From Kitasatospora sp. NA04385 (lineage in GTDB: Bacteria > Actinomycetota > Actinomycetes > Streptomycetales > Streptomycetaceae), in assembly GCF_013364235.1 (NCBI RefSeq), contig NZ_CP054919.1, forward strand, positions 2,086,809 to 2,150,808: a DNA stretch of 64,000 nt, given 5' to 3'. The stretch's first letter is position 1; every line of letters starts with the position of its first letter. The notes below the pieces were generated by a model. The model was not told where the DNA came from, made no database searches, and was given only the letters and a program-made list of their open reading frames with translations. Shown here piece after piece: positions 55,335-64,000 of this stretch. The position numbers and the translations under genes were made by a program.

Positions 55335-56501
55335 CTACCCGCGCGGCCAGAGCGCGGGGTCGGGCGCGAACCGCACCGACAGCACCCCGTCCGCCAGTCC
55401 GGCCCCGCTGACCGTGCAACGGCGCAGACCGGACGGGAGTGCCAGGACTCGCCGGTAACCTCCGACGCCGACCACCAACTCGTCGCCGCGGCGCAGCAGT
55501 TCCAGTTCGCCCCGGTCGGCGCCGGGCAGCGGCAGGTGCCAGACCAGCCGGTTCTCGGCGGCGAGCAGGTCCTCGACCCGGGGGTCGGCGGGCGCGGGCG
55601 GGTGCGGGGCCCCGGCGGCGTAGAGCCGTTCGGCCAGCGCCTCCAGGCCGCCGTCGGGCTGCCGGGCGACCAGCACCGGGACGTCGCCCAACTGTTCGGC
55701 GACGGCGTCGAGTTGCTCGTCCTGCCGGGCGGCCGTCGCGGCCAGCCAGGGGTCGGCGGAGCCGGCCGCGGCGGCGGGCAGCGCGCCGTGCGCGACCACC
55801 GCGTCCAGGGGGAGCCCGTGCAGGGCGAGTCCGGCCCGGATCCGGGCCAGCGCGCGGGGCGCGGGGCGGGCGGCGTCCAGCACCAGGCGGACGGTGGTGC
55901 CGGGGGCGGCGATCGCGGCGGCGGCCTCGGCGAGCGCGGCGGAGGCGGCGGCCCGGGCCTCGAACAGCCGGTCGGTGGGCATCGGGACGCCGGCCAGGCC
56001 CGCCAGCAGCGGGCGCAGCGCGCGGGCGGCCTGGCGCTGCTCGGGCAGCAGCCGGGCGAGGTAGCGCTCCAGTTGGGCGGGCAGCGCGAGGGTGCCGATC
56101 AGTTCGGCGGGCGGCGGGGCGGCGACCACCAGCACCTCGGCCTTGGCCCGGGGCAGCGCGCGCAGCAGGGCGAGGGCGCGGGTGCCGGGCAGCGGGGCGA
56201 GCTCCTCGGGGTCGAGCGGCTGGGCGCCGATCAGGTCGAGGGCGGGGGCGAGCCGGTCGCGGTAGCCGTCGAGGGCGGCCCGGAAGGCGGCCTGCTCGTC
56301 GAGCCGGACGGCGGCCAGGTGCGCTTCCAGGTCGACGGGTTCGGGGCCGAGCCGGACGCCGAGCAGGTCGTCGACGGCGCGGTGCGGGTCGTCGGCGGCC
56401 AGCAGCAGGGTGTCGCTGCCCCGGCGGGCGTGGTGCAGGGCGGTGGCGGCGGCGATCCGGCCGGATTCCGGGCCGCTGACCAGTACGGTGCGGGTGGCCA
56501 C
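55335..56501 (-). CDS. ArsA/GET3-like protein with degenerate P-loop
   Basis: 388 residues from GTG 56501. The overall plan is that of actinobacterial ArsA-type SIMIBI ATPases: VLVSGPESGRIAAATALHH at the start, LLLAADDPHRAVDDLLGV as switch-like DDPH, and a C-terminal beta domain (RRGDELVVGVGGYRRVLALP). The deviant Walker A GKGGVGKTT is replaced by GPESGRIAA, so it probably does not hydrolyse ATP normally. It lies 8 bp after the SRPBCC gene, and the pair is conserved in streptomycetes; role unknown. Confidence 0.8.
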   Translation of the reverse strand: MATRTVLVSGPESGRIAAATALHHARRGSDTLLLAADDPHRAVDDLLGVRLGPEPVDLEAHLAAVRLDEQAAFRAALDGYRDRLAPALDLIGAQPLDPEELAPLPGTRALALLRALPRAKAEVLVVAAPPPAELIGTLALPAQLERYLARLLPEQRQAARALRPLLAGLAGVPMPTDRLFEARAAASAALAEAAAAIAAPGTTVRLVLDAARPAPRALARIRAGLALHGLPLDAVVAHGALPAAAAGSADPWLAATAARQDEQLDAVAEQLGDVPVLVARQPDGGLEALAERLYAAGAPHPPAPADPRVEDLLAAENRLVWHLPLPGADRGELELLRRGDELVVGVGGYRRVLALPSGLRRCTVSGAGLADGVLSVRFAPDPALWPRG

Positions 56502-56509
56502 GGGCCCGG

Positions 56510-56941
56510 TCAGCCCTCCACGCGCTTCTTCAGTCCGGCCAGCGCCCGGTCGATGATGACCTTCTCGGCCTTGCGCTTGATCATGCCGAGCATCGGGATC
56601 TTGACGTCCACGGCAAGCTGGTAGGTGACCTCGGTGCCCTTGCCGGCGGGGGCGAGCGCGTACGAGCCGTCCAGGGCGCGCAGCATCTGGCTGCTGACCA
56701 GGGTCCAGCTGACCTCGCGGTCGCCGTCCCAGGTGTAGGCGAGGGTGTGCTCGTCGCGGATGGCGCCGGCGTCCAGCAGCAGCCGCACCTTGGCGGCGCG
56801 GCCGTCGGGGCCGGACTCCAGGACGTCGATCTCCTTGACCTCGCCGGTCCACTGCGGGTAGGCGGCGAAGTCGGCGATCACCGCCATGACCTCGGCCGGG
56901 GTGGCGTCGATGACAATGCTCGACCTGGTGTGCTCCGCCAT
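56510..56941 (-). CDS. SRPBCC (START-like) family protein
   Basis: 143 residues. The opening SSIVIDATPAEVMAVIADFA, YPQWTGEVKEIDVLE, and MLRALDGSYALAPAGKGTEV are the polyketide-cyclase/dehydrase-type SRPBCC pattern; the C-terminal helix (KRKAEKVIIDRALAGLKKRV) closes the lipid pocket. It probably binds a hydrophobic ligand. It is divergent from the acyl-CoA ligase, which suggests a lipid-related function, but this is inference. Confidence 0.9.
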   Translation of the reverse strand: MAEHTRSSIVIDATPAEVMAVIADFAAYPQWTGEVKEIDVLESGPDGRAAKVRLLLDAGAIRDEHTLAYTWDGDREVSWTLVSSQMLRALDGSYALAPAGKGTEVTYQLAVDVKIPMLGMIKRKAEKVIIDRALAGLKKRVEG

Positions 56942-57189
56942 TGCGGCCTCCGCGATCTCCCTGTGCTGCTGTGCGCCCAGCAGAGGCTATCGCGGGCGGG
57001 GCCGCACGCTTCCCGCGCGGGCACCTACCGGCGGGTCACCTCCGCACTGCCGTAGGGTTCGATCCGGTCCCCCCGCACTTCCGACCTGCGGTGTGACGAT
57101 CGGAACACCGGGGCCGACCCCCCTGGCCGAACGCGCCTACCCGGCAGTAACGTCCAGTCGTCCCGCAGCGTCGCAGACGAGGAGCAGTC

Positions 57190-58986
57190 TTGCTCGACGA
57201 GTTCAGCCTTCCGGCCCGCTACCAGGTACCGAGCGACGGCAACCTCGCCGACCTGGTCCACCAGAACGCGGAGCGGCACCCGGGCGTCGCTGTGCTCAGC
57301 CGCAAGTCCGCCGGGCAGTGGCAGGACCTCACCGCCGCCCAGTTCCTCGCCGAGGTGCACGCCGTCGCCAAGGGCCTGGCCGCCTCCGGCATCGGCCCCG
57401 GCGACCGGGTCGCCGTGATGTCCCGCACCCGCTACGAGTGGACGCTGCTCGACTTCGCGATCTGGACCGCCGGCGCGATCACCGTCCCGGTGTACGAGAC
57501 CTCCTCCGCCGAGCAGGTGCGGTGGATCCTCGGCGACTCCGGCGCGCTCGCCGTCGTCACCGAGACCGACGCCCACGCCGCCGTGGTCGAGGAGGTCCGC
57601 GACGGGCTGCCGGAGCTGAAGCACGCCTGGCAGATCGAGCGGGACGGCATCGCCGCCCTCACCCGGGCCGGCGCGGGCGTCGACGACGCGACGATCGCCG
57701 AGCGCCGCACCCTGGCCGGGCCGGACTCGATCGCCACCATCGTCTACACCTCCGGCACCACCGGCCGCCCCAAGGGCTGTCAGCTCACCCACGGCAACTT
57801 CCTCGCCGAACTGGGCAACGTCACCGCCCGGATGCCCGAGCTGTTCCGCACCGGCGAGTCCTCCGTCCTGCTGTTCCTGCCGCTGGCCCACGTGCTCGGC
57901 CGGATCGCCGAGATCGCCGCCGCCATCGCCCCGGTCAGGCTCGGCCACGTCTCCGACATCAAGAACGTCACCGAGGAGCTCGGCTCGTTCAAGCCGACCC
58001 TGATCCTCGGCGTCCCCCGGGTGTTCGAGAAGGTCTACAACACCGCCCGCGCCAAGGCCCAGGCCGACGGCAAGGGCGGCATCTTCGACCGCGCCGCCGA
58101 CACCGCCGTCGCCTACAGCCGCGCCCTGGACGCCGGCCGCCCCTCGCTCGGCCTGCGGATCCGGCACGCGGTCTTCGACCGGCTGGTCTACGGCAAGCTG
58201 CGGGCCGCGCTCGGCGGCCGCTGCCGCTACGCCATCTCCGGCGGCGCCCCGCTCGGCGAGCGGCTCGGCCACTTCTACCGGGGCATCGGGTTCGTCGTCC
58301 TGGAGGGCTACGGCCTCACCGAGTCCTGCGCCGCGACCGCCTTCAACCCCCACGACAAGCCCAAGATCGGCACCGTCGGCCAGCCGCTGCCCGGCTCGGC
58401 GATCCGGATCGCCGCGGACGGCGAGGTCCTGCTCAAGGGCCCGCAGGTGTTCACCGGCTACTGGAACAACCCCGCCGCCACCGCCGACGCCCTGCGCGAC
58501 GGCTGGTTCGCCACCGGGGACCTGGGCACCCTCGACGACGAGGGCTACCTGACCATCACCGGCCGCAAGAAGGAGATCATCGTCACCGCCGGCGGCAAGA
58601 ACGTCGCCCCCGCCGTGATCGAGGACCGCATCCGGGCCCACGCGATCGTCGGCGAGGTCATGGTGGTCGGCGACCGCAAGCCCTTCATCGCCTGCCTGGT
58701 CACCGTCGACGACGAGTTCTTCCCGCGCTGGAAGGCGCTCAACGGCAAGCCCGCCGACGCCACCGTCGAGCAGCTGCGCGAGGACCCGGACCTGCTCGCG
58801 GCCGTCCAGGCCGCGGTGGACGACGGCAACCAGGCCGTCTCGCACGCCGAGGCCGTCAAGAAGTTCCGCCTCCTCACCACCACCTTCACCGAGGCCGGCG
58901 GCCACCTGACGCCCTCCCTCAAGCTCAAGCGCAACGTCGTCCTCAAGGACTTCGCCGCCGAGATCGAGGGCCTCTACACCCGGTAG
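57190..58986 (+). CDS. Long-chain acyl-CoA ligase (FadD15-like)
   Basis: 598 residues from TTG 57190 (GAGGAG five nt upstream). AMP-binding P-loop IVYTSGTTGRPKGCQLTH, GYGLTESCAATAF, GYWNNPAATADAL, DGWFATGDLG and GRKKEIIVTAGGKNVAP with the C-terminal catalytic Lys region (SLKLKRN). It activates fatty acids to acyl-AMP and then acyl-CoA at the membrane. M. tuberculosis FadD15 is the nearest type I recognise. Upstream lies the SRPBCC gene, divergent. Confidence 0.94.
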   Translation: MLDEFSLPARYQVPSDGNLADLVHQNAERHPGVAVLSRKSAGQWQDLTAAQFLAEVHAVAKGLAASGIGPGDRVAVMSRTRYEWTLLDFAIWTAGAITVPVYETSSAEQVRWILGDSGALAVVTETDAHAAVVEEVRDGLPELKHAWQIERDGIAALTRAGAGVDDATIAERRTLAGPDSIATIVYTSGTTGRPKGCQLTHGNFLAELGNVTARMPELFRTGESSVLLFLPLAHVLGRIAEIAAAIAPVRLGHVSDIKNVTEELGSFKPTLILGVPRVFEKVYNTARAKAQADGKGGIFDRAADTAVAYSRALDAGRPSLGLRIRHAVFDRLVYGKLRAALGGRCRYAISGGAPLGERLGHFYRGIGFVVLEGYGLTESCAATAFNPHDKPKIGTVGQPLPGSAIRIAADGEVLLKGPQVFTGYWNNPAATADALRDGWFATGDLGTLDDEGYLTITGRKKEIIVTAGGKNVAPAVIEDRIRAHAIVGEVMVVGDRKPFIACLVTVDDEFFPRWKALNGKPADATVEQLREDPDLLAAVQAAVDDGNQAVSHAEAVKKFRLLTTTFTEAGGHLTPSLKLKRNVVLKDFAAEIEGLYTR

Positions 58987-59036
58987 GACCGAGTACACCC
59001 GGTAGGACCGGCCCGCGGGGCTGCGGCGGGGGTGCG

Positions 59037-60179
59037 TCAGCGCTCCTGCAGCAACCCCGTGAGCCGCTCCGCGAGCATGTCCCAGCGCCAGGCCCCGTGC
59101 ACCCACTTCCGCCCGGCCTCGCCCATCTCGCGGCGCAGGTCCCCGTCGCCGAGCAGCCGCACCAGCCGCTGGGCGAGCAGCGACTCCCCGCCCCGGCCCG
59201 GCACCACGTATCCGGTCTCGCCCTCGCGGACCGCGTCCGGCGCCCCGCCGGAGTCCCCGGCGACGACCGGGAGGCCGGTCGCGGAGGCCTCCAGGTAGAC
59301 GATGCCCAGGCCCTCGACGTCCAGGCCGCCGCGGCGGGTGCGGCAGGGCATCGCGAAGACGTCGCCGGCCCCGTAGTGGGCCGGGAGCTCCTCCCAGGGC
59401 ACCGCGCCGGTGAAGACCACCGAGGAGCGCACGCCCACCGCGTCGACCAGCTTCTCCAGGTCGGCCCGGTACGGCCCGCCGCCGACGATCAGCAGCACCG
59501 CATCGGGCTGGACCGCCAGCACCTGCGGCAGCGCCCGGATCAGGGTGTCCTGCCCCTTGCGCGGCACCAGCCGGGAGACGCACACCACCACCGGCCGCCC
59601 GCTGAGCCCGAGCCGGGCCCGCACCGCGTCGCCGCCGGAGTCCGGCCGGAAGGTCGACTCGTCGACGCCGGGCGGCAGTTGGACCATCCGCCGGGCGGCG
59701 GCCGGCCCGACCGCCCGGGCGATCCGCGCGCGGGTGTACTCGCCGAGGTAGGTCAGCACGTCGGTGCCGGCCCCGATCCGGCGCAGCAGTTGGGCGGAGA
59801 CCGGCAGCCCGGCCCAGGCCGCCTCGTGCCCGTGGGTCATGCCGAGCAGCCGCTCGGCGCCGGCCCGGCGCAGCGCGGGGGCCGCCAGTCCGAGCGGGGC
59901 GGCGGCGCCGAACCAGACCGAGGTGCAGCCCTCGGCGCGCAGGATCTCGGCGGCCCGGCGGGTGACCCGCGGGGTGGGGAGCATCATCCGGGTGCGGTCG
60001 CGGACGACCGGGAAGGGCTGGCGGGCGTCGAACTCGGCGACCTCGCGGCCGTCCCTCCACGTGGAGGCGTACACCACGACCGAGCCGGCGGGCTGCCGGA
60101 CGGCCATGCTGTGGACGAACGTCTGGATGCCGCCCGGCCGGGGCGGGAAGTCGTTCGTGACGATGAGTGTCTTGTGCAT
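59037..60179 (-). CDS. GT4 glycosyltransferase, PimB'-like mannosyltransferase
   Basis: 380 residues from ATG 60179 (MHKTLIVTNDFPPRPGGIQT, the GGIQ donor/acceptor loop). VCVSRLVPRKGQDTLIRALP, LLIVGGGPYR and EGLGIVYLEASATGLPVVAG (E-x7-E) are GT-B retaining motifs. Closest recognised role is GDP-mannose-dependent phosphatidylinositol dimannoside synthesis at the inner membrane. It converges on the ligase gene and is divergent from a polytopic GT87 protein. Confidence 0.9.
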   Translation of the reverse strand: MHKTLIVTNDFPPRPGGIQTFVHSMAVRQPAGSVVVYASTWRDGREVAEFDARQPFPVVRDRTRMMLPTPRVTRRAAEILRAEGCTSVWFGAAAPLGLAAPALRRAGAERLLGMTHGHEAAWAGLPVSAQLLRRIGAGTDVLTYLGEYTRARIARAVGPAAARRMVQLPPGVDESTFRPDSGGDAVRARLGLSGRPVVVCVSRLVPRKGQDTLIRALPQVLAVQPDAVLLIVGGGPYRADLEKLVDAVGVRSSVVFTGAVPWEELPAHYGAGDVFAMPCRTRRGGLDVEGLGIVYLEASATGLPVVAGDSGGAPDAVREGETGYVVPGRGGESLLAQRLVRLLGDGDLRREMGEAGRKWVHGAWRWDMLAERLTGLLQER

Positions 60180-60438
60180 GCCTCGGCTCGCTCGGTCGGG
60201 GGGTGCTCGGACTACCTGTGCACGGTCCGTACGATAGGTCACCGTGTCCGTCCACCGGGAACACGGCCCCGCAGCGCGGCGGGGTCCGGCCCGGGCCCCG
60301 CAAGGAGGGCTCGGACACGGTTCGGTGAAGGTTGGGACCGCCGTCGCAACCTTTCGGGCGGGGCGTCGGTCCTTCATACCGGTGGGACCCCGACGCGCCC
60401 GGTGTCCCGACGCGCACGCGACGACCTGAAGGAGCGCA

Positions 60439-61797
60439 GTGGAGTCAGCCCAGGCCGAGGAGGCCGGCGGCGCGGAGCCGGTGGCTCCGGCGTCCCCCGC
60501 CGGTGCCGCGCCGAGCCGCCGTCCGCTGTGGGCGCTGGCGGCCGGCTGGGTCGCGACCCGGACGCTGATCGTCCTGATGGTCGTCAACGTGGTGCGGATC
60601 GGCGACGTCAGCTCCGACATCTCGGTGATCTACCACAGCTGGTACGAGGTGCTGCGCACCGGCACCTTCCCGCTGGACGACGTGACCTGGCAGTACCCGC
60701 CGGGCGCGGCGCTGGTGATCCTGGCGCCGGGGCTGCTGCCCTGGTCGTACCTGGTGTCGTTCTTCGTGATCTGCGGCGTGGTGGACGCGGCCGCGATGGC
60801 GCTGCTGATGCGGGCCGGGGTCCGCCGGGGCCGCAGCTACCTGGGCGGCTGGTACTGGGTGGTGGGCGTGCCGCTGCTCGGGCCGACCGCGTACTGCCGC
60901 TACGACATCATCGTGACGGCGCTGGCCGTCGCGGGCCTGCTGGTGATGCTGCGGCGCCCGGCGCTGAGCGGGGTGCTGCTGGGCCTGGGCGGGCTGCTGA
61001 AGGTGTGGCCGCTGCTGGCGCTGATCGGCTCGCCGCGCGGGCGGCGGACCAGGCGGGTGTGGACCTCGGCGCTGGCGTTCGCGGCCGCGCTGGGCTTCCT
61101 GCTGACGGCGGGCATGAACGGGGCGTTCGAGTTCCTGAAGTTCCAGTCGGAGCGCGGCATCGAGATCGAGTCGGTGGGCGCGCTGCCGCTGCACTTCGCC
61201 CGGCTGGCCGGGTCCTGGCAGGGCACCGTGACGATGAACTACGGCTCGACGGAGTTCCTGGGGCCGTGGGTGCCGGTGATCTCCAAGGTGATGGTCGGGC
61301 TGTCGGTGGCGGGCTTCGGCTGGCTGCTGGTGTGGCGGCTGCGGGCGGCCCGCTGGACGTCGGCGACCACCTTCGACGCGGCGCTGTGCGCGCTGCTGAT
61401 CTTCGTCACGACCAGCCGGGTGATCTCCCCGCAGTACATGATCTGGGTGGTCGGCCTGGTCGCGGTCTGCCTGACGGTGCGCGGCAGCAGCCAGCGGCCG
61501 GTGGCGCTGCCGGTGCTGGCGGCGTCGGTGCTGACCACGGTGGAGTTCCCGGTGATGTTCGGCGCGGTGAACCACAGCGAGCTGGGCGGGGTGCTGGTGC
61601 TGACCGCCCGCAACCTGCTGCTGGTGGTGTGCACGGTGCTCTCGGCGTACCGGCTGTGGCGCTCCACCCGGCGCCGGGAGGCGCTGACCACGGTGGTGCT
61701 GCCGGCCGAGCAGGTGGCCCCGCAGTACCCGGTGCGCCCGGGCATCGCCTACGAGCAGGACCTGCTGGACGACCTGACCCCGGCCGACCGGGGCTGA
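60439..61797 (+). CDS. GT87-family polyprenol-dependent mannosyltransferase-like protein
   Basis: 452 residues from GTG 60439 (AGGAG four nt upstream). About ten membrane helices are present, with WQYPPGAALVILAPGLLPW and RYDIIVTALA in loops, GLLKVWPLLALIGS and SRVISPQYMIWVVGL characteristic of DUF2029/GT87 membrane glycosyltransferases that use polyprenyl-phosphate sugars. In mycobacteria relatives act on PIM, LM or arabinogalactan. Donor and acceptor are unknown here. Confidence 0.88.
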   Translation: MESAQAEEAGGAEPVAPASPAGAAPSRRPLWALAAGWVATRTLIVLMVVNVVRIGDVSSDISVIYHSWYEVLRTGTFPLDDVTWQYPPGAALVILAPGLLPWSYLVSFFVICGVVDAAAMALLMRAGVRRGRSYLGGWYWVVGVPLLGPTAYCRYDIIVTALAVAGLLVMLRRPALSGVLLGLGGLLKVWPLLALIGSPRGRRTRRVWTSALAFAAALGFLLTAGMNGAFEFLKFQSERGIEIESVGALPLHFARLAGSWQGTVTMNYGSTEFLGPWVPVISKVMVGLSVAGFGWLLVWRLRAARWTSATTFDAALCALLIFVTTSRVISPQYMIWVVGLVAVCLTVRGSSQRPVALPVLAASVLTTVEFPVMFGAVNHSELGGVLVLTARNLLLVVCTVLSAYRLWRSTRRREALTTVVLPAEQVAPQYPVRPGIAYEQDLLDDLTPADRG

Positions 61798-61812
61798 CGC
61801 CGCCGACCTCCC

Positions 61813-61860
61813 GCCGCCCGGTTCTGCAAGTTTCTGAAACTCCTTGCAGGACCGGGCGGC
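61813..61860 (+). promoter_or_regulatory. Nested palindrome: GT87 terminator and/or pfkB operator
   Basis: An 18-nt arm (61813-61830) pairs with 61843-61860 with one G-U. Inside it are CTGCAAG and CTTGCAG half-sites flanking agtttctgaaact, itself a palindrome. It lies 15 nt after the GT87 stop and 19 nt before the kinase ATG. The CTTGCAG half-sites resemble operators of LacI-family sugar regulators (MalR-like) in streptomycetes, as I recall. Confidence 0.6.
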
Positions 61861-61879
61861 GTGCTGCCACCATCGCCGG

Positions 61880-62782
61880 ATGATCGACTACGACATCCTC
61901 ATCGTCGGCGGCGTCGGCGTGGACACCATCGTGCGGGTGGACCGGCTGGAGGTCCCGCCGGGCCGGGACTCGGTGGGCGTCCCCGCGGTGCTGGACTACC
62001 CCGCGCACACCGGCAACGGCGTCGCCCTGGCCTGCCTGGCGCTCGGTCTGCGCACCAAGTTCGCCGACTTCCTCGGCGACGACCCGCAGGGCGCCCTGGT
62101 GCTGGCCGAGTACGCCCGCCGCGGCCTGGACTTCAGCCACCTGCCCGCCCCGGCCGGCACCCCGCGCAGCGTCAACCTGGTCGACCGGGACGGCCTGCGG
62201 TTCTCCTTCTACGACGCCCGGCACCCGGCGGACGCCCGGCTGCCGCGCGCGTTCTGGCTGCCGCTGCTGGAGCGCTCGGCGCACGTCCACCTGTCGATCA
62301 CGAACGTCAACCGGGACATGTACCCGGACATCGAGCGCCTGGGCCGCAGCAGCTCCACCGACCTGCACGCCTGGGACGGCGCCGACGGGCACCACCTGCA
62401 CTACGCCCTGCGCTCGGACGTGGTGTTCCTCTCCGCCGCGGGGCTGGACGGCCGCCCGGAGGCGGCGATGCGCGCGGTGCTGGAGCGCGGCCGGGCCGAG
62501 CTGGTGGTGGCCACCGCGGGCGCGGCCGGCGCCTTCCTGCTGACCCGCGCGGACGCCGCGCCCCGGCACTTCCCGGCGGTCGACCCGGGCGCGCCGGTGG
62601 TGGACAGCAACGGCGCGGGCGACGCCTTCGTCTCCGGCTTCCTGCACCACCGGCTGGCGGGCCGCCCGGTGGAGGAGTGCATGCGGGCCGGCGCGGCGGC
62701 CGGGGCGTACACCTGCACCGTCGCGGGCACCCACACCGCGTTCCTGGACGCGGCCGGCCTGGAGCGGGCGCTGGCCGGCTGA
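61880..62782 (+). CDS. PfkB-family carbohydrate kinase
   Basis: 300 residues from ATG 61880 (weak ribosome site; the upstream in-frame start at 61844 would lie inside the palindrome). The N-terminal ILIVGGVGVDTIVRVDRLEV, HTGNGVALACLALGL and the C-terminal DSNGAGDAFVSGFLHHRL (PfkB signature 2 with catalytic Asp) define a ribokinase-like kinase. The substrate is unknown; candidates are ribose, fructose or adenosine-type. The palindrome just upstream suggests sugar-responsive control. Confidence 0.9.
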   Translation: MIDYDILIVGGVGVDTIVRVDRLEVPPGRDSVGVPAVLDYPAHTGNGVALACLALGLRTKFADFLGDDPQGALVLAEYARRGLDFSHLPAPAGTPRSVNLVDRDGLRFSFYDARHPADARLPRAFWLPLLERSAHVHLSITNVNRDMYPDIERLGRSSSTDLHAWDGADGHHLHYALRSDVVFLSAAGLDGRPEAAMRAVLERGRAELVVATAGAAGAFLLTRADAAPRHFPAVDPGAPVVDSNGAGDAFVSGFLHHRLAGRPVEECMRAGAAAGAYTCTVAGTHTAFLDAAGLERALAG

Positions 62783-62860
62783 GGGCGCGGGCCGGTCGAG
62801 CGTGCGGGCCGGTCGAGTGTGCGGGCCGGCTCAGCGCGCGGGCCGCGCCGGGGCGCCGGA

Positions 62861-64000
62861 TCACTCCCGGAGCCGGGCCACCTCGGCCGTCCAGGACTTG
62901 GTGAACTCCGCGACGCCGATCCCCAGTTGGGCCTTCATCGCGCGCTCCAGGCCGCCCTCGCCGAAGGCCCCGACGGTGCGGTAGAGCGCCACCAGCCGGT
63001 CCTGCCCGAAGGTGCGGGCGATCAGCTCGCAGGCCAGCCAGGCCAGCTCGTAGGCCTGGGCGATGCCCGCCGACCCGGCCGTGAACGCCGCGTCGGCGGG
63101 CAGCGCGGTCGGCACCCGGCCGGCCCGGACGTCCTTGGCCAGCTCCGGGGCGATCTGCCGGGCGGTGCGCCCGGAGTCCAGATAGCCGGTGTAGTCGGCG
63201 ACGCCCTCGGAGAGCCACAGCGGCGTCCAGGCCTTGGTGTCGGCCCGGGTGGCGACGTGGGTGGCCTCGTGGGTGACCACCACCCGGCGGCCGAGGTCGC
63301 TGAGCTGCCGGTAGGCCTCGGGGTTGACCACGATCCGGTCGGCGGGGGTGTGCAGGGGGGCGCCGCCGACCGCCAGGGTGACCGCGGCTATGCCCTGGTA
63401 GGCGTCCGCGGAGACGTCCATCCGGCGGGCGAACTGCTGCTCGGTGAGCGGCAGTTCGAGCAGCAGCCGGGCCCCGGACGGGCCCCAGACCGCCTCCACC
63501 GCGGGCACCGCCCGGTCCGCGAGCCCGGCCAGGGCGGTCAGCTCGGCGCCCTCGCCCAGGCCCAGCACCAGGCTGCGCCGGCCCTCCACCGCCCGGACGG
63601 TGCCCAGGTCCCAGGGCGCGGCCGCGCCGGTCGGCGTCTCCCGGGCCACCCGCCAGCCGTCCGCCTCCCGCACCAGCTCGACCTGCCGCTCCAGCAGCGC
63701 CGGGTAGTCGTCCACGCCGCCCAGCCGGTAGCCGAGCTCGGCGCCGACGGTGAACCGGTCCGCTCCCGGCGGCGGCTCGGCGAACGAGGTCAGCCGCAGC
63801 GCGTACTCGGTGAAGCGCAGGGCGGCGGTGCGGGTCAGCAGGTCCCGGTCGGCCTCCTCGGCGCCCGCCGCGCCGAGCGCCAGCAGCGCCGCGGTGTCCC
63901 GGTCGGCGACCGCCCGGCCGCGCAGCGACAGCAGCCGGACGACGACCTCCCGCACCCCGGCGGGCGGCCGGTCCCCGTCCGGCCGGGGCGCGGCCGGGCG
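62861..64000 (-). CDS. HExxH metallopeptidase-like protein, 5' part beyond window
   Basis: The frame is open to the window end, so the N-terminus (perhaps a lipoprotein signal) is missing; a GTG at 63955 gives 364 residues if used internally. A SnoaL/NTF2-like region (about 1-110) precedes the peptidase part: VVVTHEATHVATRAD has the zinc-binding HEATH, and WLSEGVADYTGYL supplies the third ligand Glu of gluzincins. Family members are secreted or membrane-attached in actinobacteria. Function unknown. Confidence 0.8.
   Translation of the reverse strand, partial: RPAAPRPDGDRPPAGVREVVVRLLSLRGRAVADRDTAALLALGAAGAEEADRDLLTRTAALRFTEYALRLTSFAEPPPGADRFTVGAELGYRLGGVDDYPALLERQVELVREADGWRVARETPTGAAAPWDLGTVRAVEGRRSLVLGLGEGAELTALAGLADRAVPAVEAVWGPSGARLLLELPLTEQQFARRMDVSADAYQGIAAVTLAVGGAPLHTPADRIVVNPEAYRQLSDLGRRVVVTHEATHVATRADTKAWTPLWLSEGVADYTGYLDSGRTARQIAPELAKDVRAGRVPTALPADAAFTAGSAGIAQAYELAWLACELIARTFGQDRLVALYRTVGAFGEGGLERAMKAQLGIGVAEFTKSWTAEVARLRE

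Overview
This is a very GC-rich chromosomal window from a streptomycete-type actinobacterium (Streptomycetaceae; I cannot separate Streptomyces from Kitasatospora). The evidence is the division and cell-wall cluster, the strong G/C bias at third codon positions, the many GTG/TTG starts with GTGA or ATGA stop/start overlaps, and gene content and order that from memory follow the S. coelicolor SCO2076-SCO2140 region.

Positions 1-19,100 hold the division and cell-wall cluster. After the 3' end of ileS, everything runs on the minus strand: rsmH, ftsL, ftsI, murE, murF, mraY, murD, ftsW, murG, ftsQ, ftsZ, ylmD, ylmE, sepF, sepG and divIVA. Together these make lipid II, polymerise it at the septum, and place the septum and the growing tip. 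The ftsL frame has no stop before the end of ftsI, so the ftsL/ftsI junction is unresolved.

Positions 19,700-42,900 are core metabolism and envelope. A MoxR ATPase, DUF58 and transglutaminase operon comes first. It is followed by small conserved proteins (DUF3040, a methyltransferase, a HEPN protein, DUF4126), a CrtI-like oxidoreductase, metF, a polyprenyl diphosphate synthase and a VanZ protein. Next come thiamine genes (thiE opposite a TPP-riboswitch-led thiO-thiS-thiG), an Rv2175c-family DNA-binding protein, a PASTA Ser/Thr kinase, a sulfite-oxidase-like enzyme, bacterioferritin with its ferredoxin under an iron box, and a class II DAHP synthase.

Positions 42,900-50,300 hold the most interesting parts. 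A complete trp attenuator (WWW leader peptide plus mutually exclusive hairpins) precedes a fused trpEG gene. Downstream is a four-gene accessory module: a trypsin-co-occurring domain protein, a trypsin-like protease carrying a frameshift, a single-pass membrane protein and a solute-binding lipoprotein. Next to it lies the MacRS two-component system. A near-perfect MacR-type operator lies far away at 27,049, upstream of the DUF4126 membrane-protein gene.

Positions 50,300-64,000 carry an acyltransferase, an alpha/beta hydrolase, an endonuclease/exonuclease/phosphatase-fold protein, ROK glucokinase, an ArsA-like protein with a lost P-loop, an SRPBCC protein, a long-chain acyl-CoA ligase, two glycosyltransferases, a PfkB sugar kinase behind a nested palindrome, and a partial HExxH metallopeptidase that runs off the end. 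I found no insertion sequence, prophage, CRISPR array, rRNA or complete tRNA.
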